Assembly (NCBI GenBank): GCA_020724775.1
Contig: DYGG01000026.1
Location: 1 to 45,854 of the forward strand
Source of the DNA: Ignavibacterium sp.
Lineage (GTDB): Bacteria > Zixibacteria > MSB-5A5 > GN15 > PGXB01
Length of the DNA stretch: 45,854 nt
Direction of reading: 5' to 3'
Positions 16,436-25,161 of this stretch are shown piece by piece. The notes beneath the pieces were generated by a model. It worked only from the letters and a program-made list of their open reading frames with translations. It ran no database searches and was not told the DNA's origin. Within the stretch, counting starts at the first letter, position 1. Each line of letters opens with the position of its first letter. Position numbers and translations under genes: made by a program.

Positions 16436-17560
16436 TCAGACATACTTTTCCGTTATATCAAAAATGGCATCGGTCAGTTTCAGATAATTTTCTTCCGACA
16501 GTTCCAGGGATCGTTTGGCTTTAGCCAGACTCGGATTTATTTCCAGAGCCTTTTTAAACTGCTCGATACTTTTCTGCCAGGCAAATTTGGCCTGGTGCAG
16601 GTAACAGGCGCCCAGTTCGTAATAGAGGTCTACATAGCCGGGATTGCGGTCAATGTCATTCTGCAACTGCTTTATTCGGTCATCAATGTTACTCTGCGAC
16701 AGCCATTCGGTGTACATCAGGAAGCGATGAAAATGAGCCGCCTTTCCCTGACGCTGCTTTTCTTTCTTTTCGTCCCGCACCCCCTTAAACAGCGCAAAAG
16801 CCCGTTTCAGTTCCCCGTTGGTCAGCGCCGCCACAGCCTCGTCAAAAGTCGACGTCTTATAGTCGGGATTTATCAAGACCGCCTTGTTCAGCAAATCCAT
16901 AGTTTTGGTCGTGAGGTCGGTATAGAGGTTAAAATCTTCCTTGGTCACAGCGTTCAGAGTGTAGGCCAGCGCCAGATTGAAATAGGCGTCGGCATAATAG
17001 ATGTTAAGTTTGATGGCATCTTCGAATTCAATCACCGCCCGGCGACAGGAACCGGCCGCCATAAACGCCTCGCCCAGAACATTGCGATAATCGGCGAACT
17101 GAGGGCGAATTTCCACCGCCTTTAATCCGGCTTTAACGGCGGCATCGATATGATTCGACATCAATTCCGTCTGCGAAAGATAATAGTACGCCTCATGATA
17201 ATCGTGGCGAATCTTCACTGCACACTGAAATAACTGCCGCGCCTCCGGATACATCCGACGATAAAAAAGAGCCGTCCCCAGATGATACATCATTTCCGGT
17301 CGCCCTTCCTCCAGAATATTGCGGTAACTCTTCAGAAGATATTCCAGTTCCGATTTCTTGTCGCCGTGAGTAGTTTTAACCAGATTTAATATCTCATTCT
17401 CGCTCATCTCTTCCGAATGAGGCATAATACTGGCGTCCATCAACTCCCCGTTGACAAAAAAGGACGTCTTTATAACCCCCTGGCGAACATCATTGACAGT
17501 CTGTATCAAGTATTCTTTTTCATTGTCAACAATTCGACTATCCAAACGATACGAGTCCAT
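16436..17560 (-). CDS. Cytoplasmic TPR protein of the polysaccharide cluster
   Basis: This 374-residue protein has no signal peptide. After an N-terminal region of about 90 residues come TPR-like helix pairs, such as MYHLGTALFYRRMYPEARQLFQ, AYYYLSQTELMSNHIDAAVKAG and ADAYFNLALAYTL. The last repeat is YYELGACYLHQAKFAWQKSIEQFKKALEINP. The ATG at 17560 has a strong GGGGGAG ribosome binding site. It lies between the SLBB export gene and the BY-kinase with gaps of 57 and 11 bp, so it is probably a scaffold for polysaccharide assembly or its regulation. That role is inference from position only. Confidence 0.8.
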   Translation of the reverse strand: MDSYRLDSRIVDNEKEYLIQTVNDVRQGVIKTSFFVNGELMDASIMPHSEEMSENEILNLVKTTHGDKKSELEYLLKSYRNILEEGRPEMMYHLGTALFYRRMYPEARQLFQCAVKIRHDYHEAYYYLSQTELMSNHIDAAVKAGLKAVEIRPQFADYRNVLGEAFMAAGSCRRAVIEFEDAIKLNIYYADAYFNLALAYTLNAVTKEDFNLYTDLTTKTMDLLNKAVLINPDYKTSTFDEAVAALTNGELKRAFALFKGVRDEKKEKQRQGKAAHFHRFLMYTEWLSQSNIDDRIKQLQNDIDRNPGYVDLYYELGACYLHQAKFAWQKSIEQFKKALEINPSLAKAKRSLELSEENYLKLTDAIFDITEKYV

Positions 17561-17617
17561 TTCACTCCCCCGAATGGTTTAAATTCAGGGCAATACTCCG
17601 CTCATATTCCATTGAGC

Positions 17618-18613
17618 CTATTGCCCGCTTTCGCTACCCAGGCCGAACAATTCCAACTGGTAAGCGATTAATACGACCGAGCCGATACCACCCAGAACCC
17701 CCAGCCAGCCGGTAACCGAATCAATCCCCAAAAATCCTCGACTTCGCCGGTTAAGCACTATGGTATCCTCCGGTTTGAGGAAATACCGTCCCGGTGCGCC
17801 GCTGCTTTGGTATCTTTTCAGGTTATATTGAATCACCTGCGCCGATGTTCCATCCTTGGAAATAACCGTCACATTCTTCAGGTCAGCGTACTGGGTCGGT
17901 CCACCGGCCAGCGCGATGGCGTCAAGCAAATCAATATTACTTTCCATCGACAGCGGTCCGGGCCTTAGAATCTCTCCCATTACGTAGAAGATATTCCTCT
18001 GCGCCATCTGGTCGGTCAGGGTTCGCGCCGGGAGCCCCGCCGGGGTCGCCGGAATCTCAATCGAGTCGCCGGGACGGACTTCCGGTAGTTCGTTTCGTTT
18101 CCCCGATGTCACCAGCGCCGAGACATTGACCACCTCGACTTTGCCGGCATCGGAACCGCCGCGGATAATCATTACCCGGCTTAGGTCGCCCATATCGGTG
18201 GCTCCTCCGGCTTCATTGATAATTGTCCAGAGGTCCGGCATTTTCTCAAAGGCGTATTTGCCGGGCGTCCGCACCTGTCCCGACACAAAAACCCTCAAGT
18301 GATTGTATTCGACCACCCGCACGACTGTTTGAGAGATGGCGCTGTTGAAGCGGGAAATCTGCCGGATTATCCGCCGCTCCAATTCCTGTGTTGTCAGTCC
18401 CGCGGCTTCGATTTCACCTGCAATATCGAGCGATATCATTCCGTCCTGCCGCACTTTTACCACCTGGTCGAGCGTTCGGTCCTGCCAGAAGCGAATTTCC
18501 AGAACATCGCCCGGTCCAATTTGATAAGCCTGTCCGTATGCCATACCGCCAAACAGCAGAATCGCCGCCACTGCCGCCAGCAGCCCAATTTTCATCCTGA
18601 AATTTCCTGTCAT
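17618..18613 (-). CDS. SLBB-domain polysaccharide export protein
   Basis: This 331-residue protein has a signal peptide (MKIGLLAAVAAILLFGGMAYG, from an in-frame ATG at 18595). The polysaccharide export (Wza N-terminal) domain begins YQIGPGDVLEIRFWQD. Two SLBB-type segments follow, VFVSGQVRTPGKYAFE and IFYVMGEILRPGPLSM. A C-terminal hydrophobic helix (WLGVLGGIGSVVLIAYQL) could be an outer-membrane helix like that of Wza. It lacks the lipobox Cys of Wza. The protein would form the export channel for a surface polysaccharide. It is first of the polysaccharide block (SLBB-TPR-kinase-deacetylase-DUF362), after a 127-bp AT-rich gap that probably holds a promoter. Confidence 0.9.
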   Translation of the reverse strand: MTGNFRMKIGLLAAVAAILLFGGMAYGQAYQIGPGDVLEIRFWQDRTLDQVVKVRQDGMISLDIAGEIEAAGLTTQELERRIIRQISRFNSAISQTVVRVVEYNHLRVFVSGQVRTPGKYAFEKMPDLWTIINEAGGATDMGDLSRVMIIRGGSDAGKVEVVNVSALVTSGKRNELPEVRPGDSIEIPATPAGLPARTLTDQMAQRNIFYVMGEILRPGPLSMESNIDLLDAIALAGGPTQYADLKNVTVISKDGTSAQVIQYNLKRYQSSGAPGRYFLKPEDTIVLNRRSRGFLGIDSVTGWLGVLGGIGSVVLIAYQLELFGLGSESGQ

Positions 18614-18740
18614 TATTACCTATTCTCCAATAATCGAGAGTGCTATATACTTAATCGGCAAATATATTAAACGCTTTTAGAATCGACATAGTTTTAATAT
18701 TAGGTTCTCTTTTATCAAATATTGGGCAAATAATTCTAAG

Positions 18741-20429
18741 TTAGCGGCTGTACCCGGGTCGTCGATAATCAGGCTGATACATTCGCGAAAGATTCCCTCC
18801 CTCTTCTTTGGCTTGCAAGAGCGCCATATCGGCCGCATTAATCAATTCGTCAATTTCCTCGGCATCTTCCGGATAGACGGCCGCCCCGATGGAGACCGAA
18901 AACTTGAAATCGCTGGAAATCCCCTCCCCGGCGGCATGCTCGGAAGCGATTTTCACCCGGAACCGCTCCATAAACAGCAGCGCCTTATCCCGGTCCGCCT
19001 CCGGAATTATGAGGCAAAATTCATCACCGCCATATCGAGACGCGACATCTATGGCGCGCACCGATTTCGTCAATATCTTCCCAAAGGCTTTCAGAATGGC
19101 GTCCCCGGCGAGATGTCCGAACCTGTCGTTAATGCTCTTCAAATTATCTATGTCCAGAATCATCAAAGCCAGGGTGCGATGATACCTCTTGGCGCGCTGC
19201 ATTTCTTCTTCCAGTCGTCGGTGAAAATAACGGAAATTGTGTAGTCCGGTCAGACCATCGGTATATGACAAGGCTTCAATCTGCTCAAAGTGATAGGCGT
19301 TCTCGATCAAGGGCATCGCTTCCATGCGGAAACGTCGGAGTTTCACGGCGACTTCTTCGGGAGATTTTTCTCCGTTCCAGAGAAGCAACGCTCTTCTGTC
19401 TTCTACCCAGGAAAGCGCTGTCAGATATCGCAAACTCCCCGATTTTATCGCCTTCGATTCCGCCGCGTCCAAGCCCAGATTATTATTATCCTTAAAATCG
19501 ACTATCGTTTCCGGCTTTACCGCCGCGAGAAGAGAATCATACTGGCCACGCAGGATGCGGTCTGTTTCCTCCGGAAGATTCCAGTTTACCGCAAAGACGA
19601 CATCATCGACCTTGCCGGAAGTAACGTAAAATGCCATTTTCGAAAACCCGCAATCTTTTCGCAGCCCGGCGATCAGTTCCGGGACCAACTTTTCGCAGTT
19701 TTTTATCCGAAGCAGACGTGGCATTTCGGTGCGATACTCTCCCCCATCCTCAAGCGCGGCGGCTTTTGTTGCTGAGGATTTGTCCCGAGAGGACTGCAAT
19801 GCCCGCACGCGCTCTTCGAACTTCTTCAACTGCTGCTCCTGAATACCGATATGATAGGCTGCCGAAAGATTGAATGCCAGAGCGGTGGAAAGAAATTTCA
19901 ATGAGCGGTCATCAAGAGGAAGAGAAGTTTTGATGAAATAAACTCCGTATAGATTTTCTCGCAAAAAAACCGGAAAGAACGCCGACATTTCCAGGGCTTC
20001 TATAGTCTTCAATGTCAAGTCCGGCAGAATTTTGCGAAGATTCCCAGTCCGTTCCAGATGGGAAAATTTCTTTAGGTGACCCTGAATCTCCGGAGTCAAC
20101 TTAAACGAAACCGCCGCCCGGTCAACTCTTATCAGCCCGTGCAGGTAGTTTACCTCCAACCGACCTTTGTAATACCGCAGAAATAGAATTCGCTCACACC
20201 CCAGAAATTTCTTCAGAATATTGGAAACCCGTCCGGCAATATCCTGCACCGCTCCCTCTCTGATATTATTCGCTATGGCGGACAGCAGTTCGTTGATGGC
20301 GTCCTCTCTTAGAGGAATGGTTCGTCGGTCCCGAATCTTGCGAATTATTATCAAGGTCGCCAAAATGACCACCAGGAGCGCCAGGACAATAATTAAGACT
20401 TTCTCTGCCATAAAGTTGAGATAATCCAC
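18741..20429 (-). CDS. Membrane-bound GGDEF diguanylate cyclase with GAF-like sensors
   Basis: This 562-residue protein starts with a transmembrane helix (about 9-29). Two GAF-like regions follow (about 45-195 and 230-370), then a GGDEF domain with DGLTGLHNFRYF, LDIDNLKSINDRFGH and an intact GGDEF at 467-471. The inhibitory I-site Arg458-x-x-Asp461 lies exactly five residues before it, so product feedback is likely. It should make cyclic di-GMP at the inner membrane. The start is GTG at 20429 with a GAGG ribosome binding site. ATG at 20411 is an alternative. It lies between the partner-switching genes and the polysaccharide export genes, consistent with c-di-GMP control of exopolysaccharide. 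Confidence 0.93.
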   Translation of the reverse strand: MDYLNFMAEKVLIIVLALLVVILATLIIIRKIRDRRTIPLREDAINELLSAIANNIREGAVQDIAGRVSNILKKFLGCERILFLRYYKGRLEVNYLHGLIRVDRAAVSFKLTPEIQGHLKKFSHLERTGNLRKILPDLTLKTIEALEMSAFFPVFLRENLYGVYFIKTSLPLDDRSLKFLSTALAFNLSAAYHIGIQEQQLKKFEERVRALQSSRDKSSATKAAALEDGGEYRTEMPRLLRIKNCEKLVPELIAGLRKDCGFSKMAFYVTSGKVDDVVFAVNWNLPEETDRILRGQYDSLLAAVKPETIVDFKDNNNLGLDAAESKAIKSGSLRYLTALSWVEDRRALLLWNGEKSPEEVAVKLRRFRMEAMPLIENAYHFEQIEALSYTDGLTGLHNFRYFHRRLEEEMQRAKRYHRTLALMILDIDNLKSINDRFGHLAGDAILKAFGKILTKSVRAIDVASRYGGDEFCLIIPEADRDKALLFMERFRVKIASEHAAGEGISSDFKFSVSIGAAVYPEDAEEIDELINAADMALLQAKEEGGNLSRMYQPDYRRPGYSR

Positions 20430-20477
20430 TCTTCCTCTTTTAAGGTACCCAATAAAAATTTTGTGTCAATTAAAATA

Positions 20478-21176
20478 TCAGCCTTGATGATGTCGCTGGC
20501 GGGCGTAACGGAAGCGGGCGCGGCGAGAGACAAGATGATTCTTGCGGAGAAGTTTGAAGATTCCCCACCAGCCGATTTTCAGACCGGGATGCGCTTCTTC
20601 CAATACCATCTTTAGTTCGCCGATGGTATAGAAGGGGTCTTGCCGGATAGCGCCAAGAACCAGTTCCTCAGTCTCGTCGAGATAAGACCGGGAGGTCGCC
20701 TGGCGTGAAGCCGCAGCGGTGCCGCCCCCTTCTCGAGAGGTAAATCCAGGCAGTTCCTCAATGGTCGTGCCGGAGAGGCGGGCTATCGGCTCTTTTTTTT
20801 TTAGCGGGTCGGTCCCCGCCGAGCCGCCGAAAGAGGATTTGGCGCTGCTGAGATTTTCATAACTGGTCAATATGTTATCAAACTCCAGGAGTTCGTAAAT
20901 CTCCTTCACATTCGGCACCATATTGGCAAGTTTTATGTCACCCCGGTTCTCCCGGACTTCTTTAATACGGGAGATGAAAATACCCCATCCCGCGGACGAA
21001 ATATAATCTACTCCGGCAAGGTCAAGAATGATATTGAACCGCTCTCGTTTCAGCAGTCGCTCCAGCACTTCTTCCAGTTGCGATGCAGTCAGGGTATCGA
21101 TAACTCCGTCCACCCGGACGACCGACACGGTATCTTCCCGCCCCCCCTCGGAGACTGAAATTTTGATATTCTCCAT
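20478..21176 (-). CDS. STAS-domain protein with C-terminal winged-helix-like segment
   Basis: The start is taken at ATG 21176 (MENIKISVSE); an upstream TTG at 21200 adds eight residues. Residues 1 to about 105 are a STAS domain of the anti-sigma-antagonist type, with the phosphorylatable serine pair Ser60-Ser61 in DYISSAGWG. A low-complexity linker (about 105-165) contains a lysine triplet coded by a ten-A run. The last 66 residues (TEELVLGAIRQDP, TIGELKMVLEE, GIFKLLRKNHLVSRRARFRY) look like a winged helix with a basic wing. The upstream gene encodes an RsbW-like kinase plus SpoIIE phosphatase, its likely modifiers. The STAS call is firm. DNA binding by the tail is inference. Confidence 0.85.
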   Translation of the reverse strand: MENIKISVSEGGREDTVSVVRVDGVIDTLTASQLEEVLERLLKRERFNIILDLAGVDYISSAGWGIFISRIKEVRENRGDIKLANMVPNVKEIYELLEFDNILTSYENLSSAKSSFGGSAGTDPLKKKEPIARLSGTTIEELPGFTSREGGGTAAASRQATSRSYLDETEELVLGAIRQDPFYTIGELKMVLEEAHPGLKIGWWGIFKLLRKNHLVSRRARFRYARQRHHQG

Positions 21177-21259
21177 AGCCGCAATTATAATCGATACCAA
21201 CTCAAAATGGCACTAAAAAATTACAGAGAAAATATTGAAGAAAATGCGAGTAATTCGAT

Positions 21260-23266
21260 TCAGTTGTGCTTTTCTATTTCGATGCGAATTTCGTTTTCTG
21301 TCGCGACCGGCGGGCAGCATTTCAGGGCGACAAAAGTTATATCGTCATTCTGGACCGCCATTCCGGCATGGCGGTCAATATCCTCCAGTACCAGCGCGGT
21401 AACTTCCTTAGGACTGACCGAGGAATTCATGGCGACCCGCTCCCGAAACAGGTTTAAGAGCCGCTCCATGCCATATTTCTCCCCGGTGCGGCTCATCGAT
21501 TCGGTTATGCCGTCGGTGTAAATAAAAACAATGTCGCCATCTTGAAGTTCTATCGCCTGCTCCCGTAATTTCAGACCGAAATCCTCCGGCCGGTCCAGGG
21601 GCAGTCCAAGCGGCACCCCGGACGGATTAATCAGCTCCACTTTCTTTTCGCGGTTCTTGAAATAAAGAAGCGGATTATGCCCGGCAGAGACAAAATTCAA
21701 GGTTCGGTTTTCGCTGTTAAAGACACCAAGACAAATGGTAATAAAGATTCCCGGGGGAATATCGTCGAGAATGAAATTATTGACCGCCTCCAGAATCGCA
21801 TGGGGAGTTTCCTTTCCCTTTGCCTGGGTCTTGATTACGGTTCGCAGCACCGACATCACCAGTGACGCCGGTATTCCTTTTCCTGAGACATCGGCCACCA
21901 GGAGGCAATAATGCCTCTTATCTATCGGAAAGACATCATAGAGGTCGCCGCCGATTCGTGACGCCGCCCGGTAGAAAGCATCCAGTTGCAGACCGGGGAC
22001 CTCCGGCAGTTTGCCGGGAAGGAGCATTTTTTGAATCTGCCCGGCCACCTCTATTTCTTTGGCGACCCGCTCCCGCTCTATGATATTTTCCCGGTCGCGG
22101 CGCAATCGGCTCATCATTTCATTCAACGCTTTGGATATTTCAAAATATTCTTCCACACCTTCCAGAGGAAGTTCCGTCTCGATATCTCCGGAACTGAATT
22201 TGCGGACTCTCTCGGTAATGCGCACAATGGGACTTACAAAATAATTGGACAGCAGATAGATTCCGCCGATGCCGATAGCCAGCCCTATCAAAGTCAAGAA
22301 TATGATTCTCTGCCTTTCCGCATCGATTTCAGCCAAATACAGCTCACCGGTGTAAACCATCTGGATACCCCCCATTTTCATCTCCCCGCTCTTGACCTCC
22401 CGGTAAAGGTAGTACAGTTCTCTTTCGCCGTTGCCGAATTTCTGCGGCACGCCGGCTGCCTGACCGTCAACATTTTCGGGCGGCTCAAATTTCTTATGGA
22501 GATTCCTGATATCACGAGTGTCGGCAAGGATATTACCTGATGAATCTGTTATCACCAGCCAGATCAACTCGGGATTGGCTTCAATATAGCTAATCGCCAA
22601 TTCGTCAAATTCAACATCGGACCTCCGATTCAAAACGAATCCCGATGCCTGTGCCGCCACCGTTTTCGAAAGAGCCGTGACCGTGTCATGCAGATGCTCA
22701 CGGATTCCTTTCACGCTTCGCTCGTTGATGAGAATATATGCCCCGGCAATAATGGTCAGCATAATGACGAAGGTGTAAACCGAGAATTTCACCCGCAGGG
22801 TGAACATCCGCCCCATGAACAGGCGCGCCTTCTCCGGCTGGCGCGAAATCAATTTGGTCATGCGAAGTTCGTTGAAACCGGGGGCAGATATGTACTCCAC
22901 CGAGTCCATTATCTTGCTTATCATGTAGAAACCCAGCCCCCCCTTGCGACCCGATTCGACAAGTTTCTTCAAATCCAACTTGGTGTCGGTATGCGGCTGG
23001 AAAGGGCGTCCAGTATCCATCAAGGAGAACACAATCCGCCGCTGGTATATGACTATCCGAATGCGGACAAGACCTTTTTCGTACAAGTAGGCGTGGCGGA
23101 TGATATTTGTTACACCTTCTTCGATGGCAAGGGTGACTGCCGTGGCATCCTTGCGCGTCATTCCGGCGTTTATGCAGGTCTCGCGAATTAGATTCTGAAT
23201 CGAAGGCAGAAACTGCTCTTCCGCCTGATATTCAGCATGAATTTCTTTTATCGGCTTGTTGAACAT
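21260..23266 (-). CDS. RsbW-type kinase / HAMP / SpoIIE-RsbU phosphatase fusion
   Basis: This 668-residue membrane protein starts with a cytoplasmic HATPase_c domain of the RsbW/SpoIIAB type (about 1-140). It shows the N-box AIEEGVTNIIRHAY (47-60, Glu50/Asn54), the G1 box MDTGRPF (83-89) and GGLGFY (109-114). Transmembrane helix 1 is at about 161-181, followed by an extracytoplasmic sensor-like region (about 182-320), transmembrane helix 2 (321-341) and HAMP (342-395). A PP2C/SpoIIE phosphatase (about 400-650) has metal-binding residues Asp441 (GGDLYD), Asp459 (VADVSGKG), Asp585 (TDG) and Asp641-642 (DDITF). Opposing kinase and phosphatase activities on one sensor would set the phosphorylation of the STAS protein encoded 83 bp downstream. 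An N-terminal kinase ahead of the membrane segment is uncommon; the usual order is phosphatase then kinase. Confidence 0.93.
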   Translation of the reverse strand: MFNKPIKEIHAEYQAEEQFLPSIQNLIRETCINAGMTRKDATAVTLAIEEGVTNIIRHAYLYEKGLVRIRIVIYQRRIVFSLMDTGRPFQPHTDTKLDLKKLVESGRKGGLGFYMISKIMDSVEYISAPGFNELRMTKLISRQPEKARLFMGRMFTLRVKFSVYTFVIMLTIIAGAYILINERSVKGIREHLHDTVTALSKTVAAQASGFVLNRRSDVEFDELAISYIEANPELIWLVITDSSGNILADTRDIRNLHKKFEPPENVDGQAAGVPQKFGNGERELYYLYREVKSGEMKMGGIQMVYTGELYLAEIDAERQRIIFLTLIGLAIGIGGIYLLSNYFVSPIVRITERVRKFSSGDIETELPLEGVEEYFEISKALNEMMSRLRRDRENIIERERVAKEIEVAGQIQKMLLPGKLPEVPGLQLDAFYRAASRIGGDLYDVFPIDKRHYCLLVADVSGKGIPASLVMSVLRTVIKTQAKGKETPHAILEAVNNFILDDIPPGIFITICLGVFNSENRTLNFVSAGHNPLLYFKNREKKVELINPSGVPLGLPLDRPEDFGLKLREQAIELQDGDIVFIYTDGITESMSRTGEKYGMERLLNLFRERVAMNSSVSPKEVTALVLEDIDRHAGMAVQNDDITFVALKCCPPVATENEIRIEIEKHN

Positions 23267-23331
23267 CGATAAAATAATAAACCTTCATCGCGGCGCCTTC
23301 AATATAAAACAGGCATTCTGCGACGATTAGT

Positions 23332-25161
23332 TTATTCCTTACCCTGCATCCGTAAACGGGCCTGTTCGATATTGTTTATAGTATTCTTGTTGCCCGGGTA
23401 ATATTTGAGCACTTCCTGCCAGAGAATTATCGCCTTTTCATAGTCGGCACTCCGGAAATGCTCCAGCGCCTCCAGATATATCTTCCAAACACGGTCATCT
23501 TTCTGCAAGTCTTCAAGTTCGGTCGCTTCCTTCATCTCGGTTAATATCCGGTTCATATAATCCTGGGCGACCAGGTTGCCGGGATCTGATTTCAACACTT
23601 CCTCAAATCGCGCTTTGGCGTCGGACAGATTCCCCAGGGCATACAGTTCGGCGCCCTTGCTTATGAGTTGGGCATTATTCAGTATGGTTCCGTTACGGGC
23701 AATCATCTGTTTCACCGCCACATTCCCCGGCGAGAGTTCCATTACCCGGTTATAATATGTTACGGCATCAGCATACCGGCCTTCTCGTTCCGCCTTGGCG
23801 GCGTTATCCATCATTCGGCGAATCTCAGAATCGCGGGCTTCAAAGACCTGATTGCGCAGTTCGACAAATTTCTGATTTTCAGGCGAAATCCCCAGCCCGA
23901 TATTGATAATGTCAAGTGCGGCCGCGTAGGAACCCTTCTTGTAAAAAACTTCTGCCTGAGAGAAATAACTGTCCAGAATCGGCTGGGTCATTTCTCGCTG
24001 TACCAATTCTTTCTGCGCCCGCTCAGATATCATCCGCCGCATATCATCGATATGGTCAATCCGGTTACGCACATCACGGTCGTTTTCATTATATGCCAGC
24101 GAACGTTGATAATAGACATATGCCGAATCAATGGAATTGCTTCGGTAATATTTGTCCGCCAGTCCTTTGTAAAACTGGAACTGCCGCCGGCGGTCGTCCA
24201 GTATCAACGTACTGCCGCGGGCGCTCTCCAGTTCCTTCTGCCGCTGGATTTTTTCCGAAACCGACATCCCCACTTTAAACGAAAGCCCCAAACGATGTGA
24301 ATCATCTATGCCGTCAAGAAACTTATAGCCGTAATCAAGCCGCAACCTTTGATACTGGAATCCCAGCCCGAAGGTAAAATTGTCCCGGTCGTATCCGGCG
24401 CGGAGTGATAGGGTTCGGCGGTAAACTGCCTCCAGACCCATTCTGACTTTGAGACTTCGCTCTTCCGGCTTTTCAAGTGAGATGCCGAGATTATGATACA
24501 AGTCTCGTCCCAGCGGAAACTCCTTCACCCCTATTCCGAGTATGACCGTGGTGGGGGTGACTTCCGATTCTTCGCCTGTCCGGAGTTTGGGTGATATAAT
24601 GTCTTGAAAAGTAATGCCGGCGTTTAAGTATCGATAGAGATTCCGGTAGAACGAAATATCCAGCCCGGCGCCATAAGAGGAATTATTGTCCATTGTCTGA
24701 TTGACTATCTTAAGAGCGGAGCCGACCGCAAATCCACCCTCCAACCTTCGCCCATAACCAAAGAGCATCTGCCAGGTGAAATAGGAAAATTCCCCCATCT
24801 CCCGCCAATCGCGCCGTTTCAAAATATCCCCCGTTCCCAGGCGCATGAAAGAGACGCCGAATCCGCCGAAACGCTCGTGCGGATATACATAAGATACCAC
24901 GTCGTATATGCTCCCTTCGAACAGGCTGAGATGCATCAAGTTGAACTCCTGCTGGTCAAGAAGGGTCAAGGCGGCCTGATTCCAGAATATCGCCGAGGCG
25001 TCATCCCCCAGCCCTACAAACCCTCCCCCCATACCGAGCGCCCGCGCTCCCGAACCGATAGAAAACTGCGACTCCCGGCCGGCATCACCGGCTGTGATAG
25101 ACAGTACCGGCGCCATAATCAGCGCCGCAAACACGATAATCAGAAGGCCGATGCGCTTCAT
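23332..25161 (-). CDS. PorV/PorQ-like outer-membrane barrel fused to TPR domain
   Basis: This 609-residue protein has a signal peptide. A PorV/PorQ (UPF0164)-type beta-barrel of about 290 residues opens with SIGSGARALGMGGGFVGLGDDASAIFWNQAAL, the family hallmark split here across residues 34-65. Its later strands alternate aromatic and polar residues (LGFQYQRLRLDYGYKF). From about residue 310 the sequence is TPR-like helix pairs, ending ALEHFRSADYEKAIILWQEV. PorV is the outer-membrane shuttle of type IX secretion; other family members have unknown roles. Its ATG overlaps the stop of the large Ig-repeat gene (ATGA), so the two products are probably made together and may act together. The barrel-TPR fusion is distinctive. 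Confidence 0.88.
   Translation of the reverse strand: MKRIGLLIIVFAALIMAPVLSITAGDAGRESQFSIGSGARALGMGGGFVGLGDDASAIFWNQAALTLLDQQEFNLMHLSLFEGSIYDVVSYVYPHERFGGFGVSFMRLGTGDILKRRDWREMGEFSYFTWQMLFGYGRRLEGGFAVGSALKIVNQTMDNNSSYGAGLDISFYRNLYRYLNAGITFQDIISPKLRTGEESEVTPTTVILGIGVKEFPLGRDLYHNLGISLEKPEERSLKVRMGLEAVYRRTLSLRAGYDRDNFTFGLGFQYQRLRLDYGYKFLDGIDDSHRLGLSFKVGMSVSEKIQRQKELESARGSTLILDDRRRQFQFYKGLADKYYRSNSIDSAYVYYQRSLAYNENDRDVRNRIDHIDDMRRMISERAQKELVQREMTQPILDSYFSQAEVFYKKGSYAAALDIINIGLGISPENQKFVELRNQVFEARDSEIRRMMDNAAKAEREGRYADAVTYYNRVMELSPGNVAVKQMIARNGTILNNAQLISKGAELYALGNLSDAKARFEEVLKSDPGNLVAQDYMNRILTEMKEATELEDLQKDDRVWKIYLEALEHFRSADYEKAIILWQEVLKYYPGNKNTINNIEQARLRMQGKE

Noticed and set aside
23668-24300. 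Plus-strand open frame of 210 codons
   Set aside because: It is the antisense of the PorV-like/TPR gene and shows a composition typical of a shadow frame.
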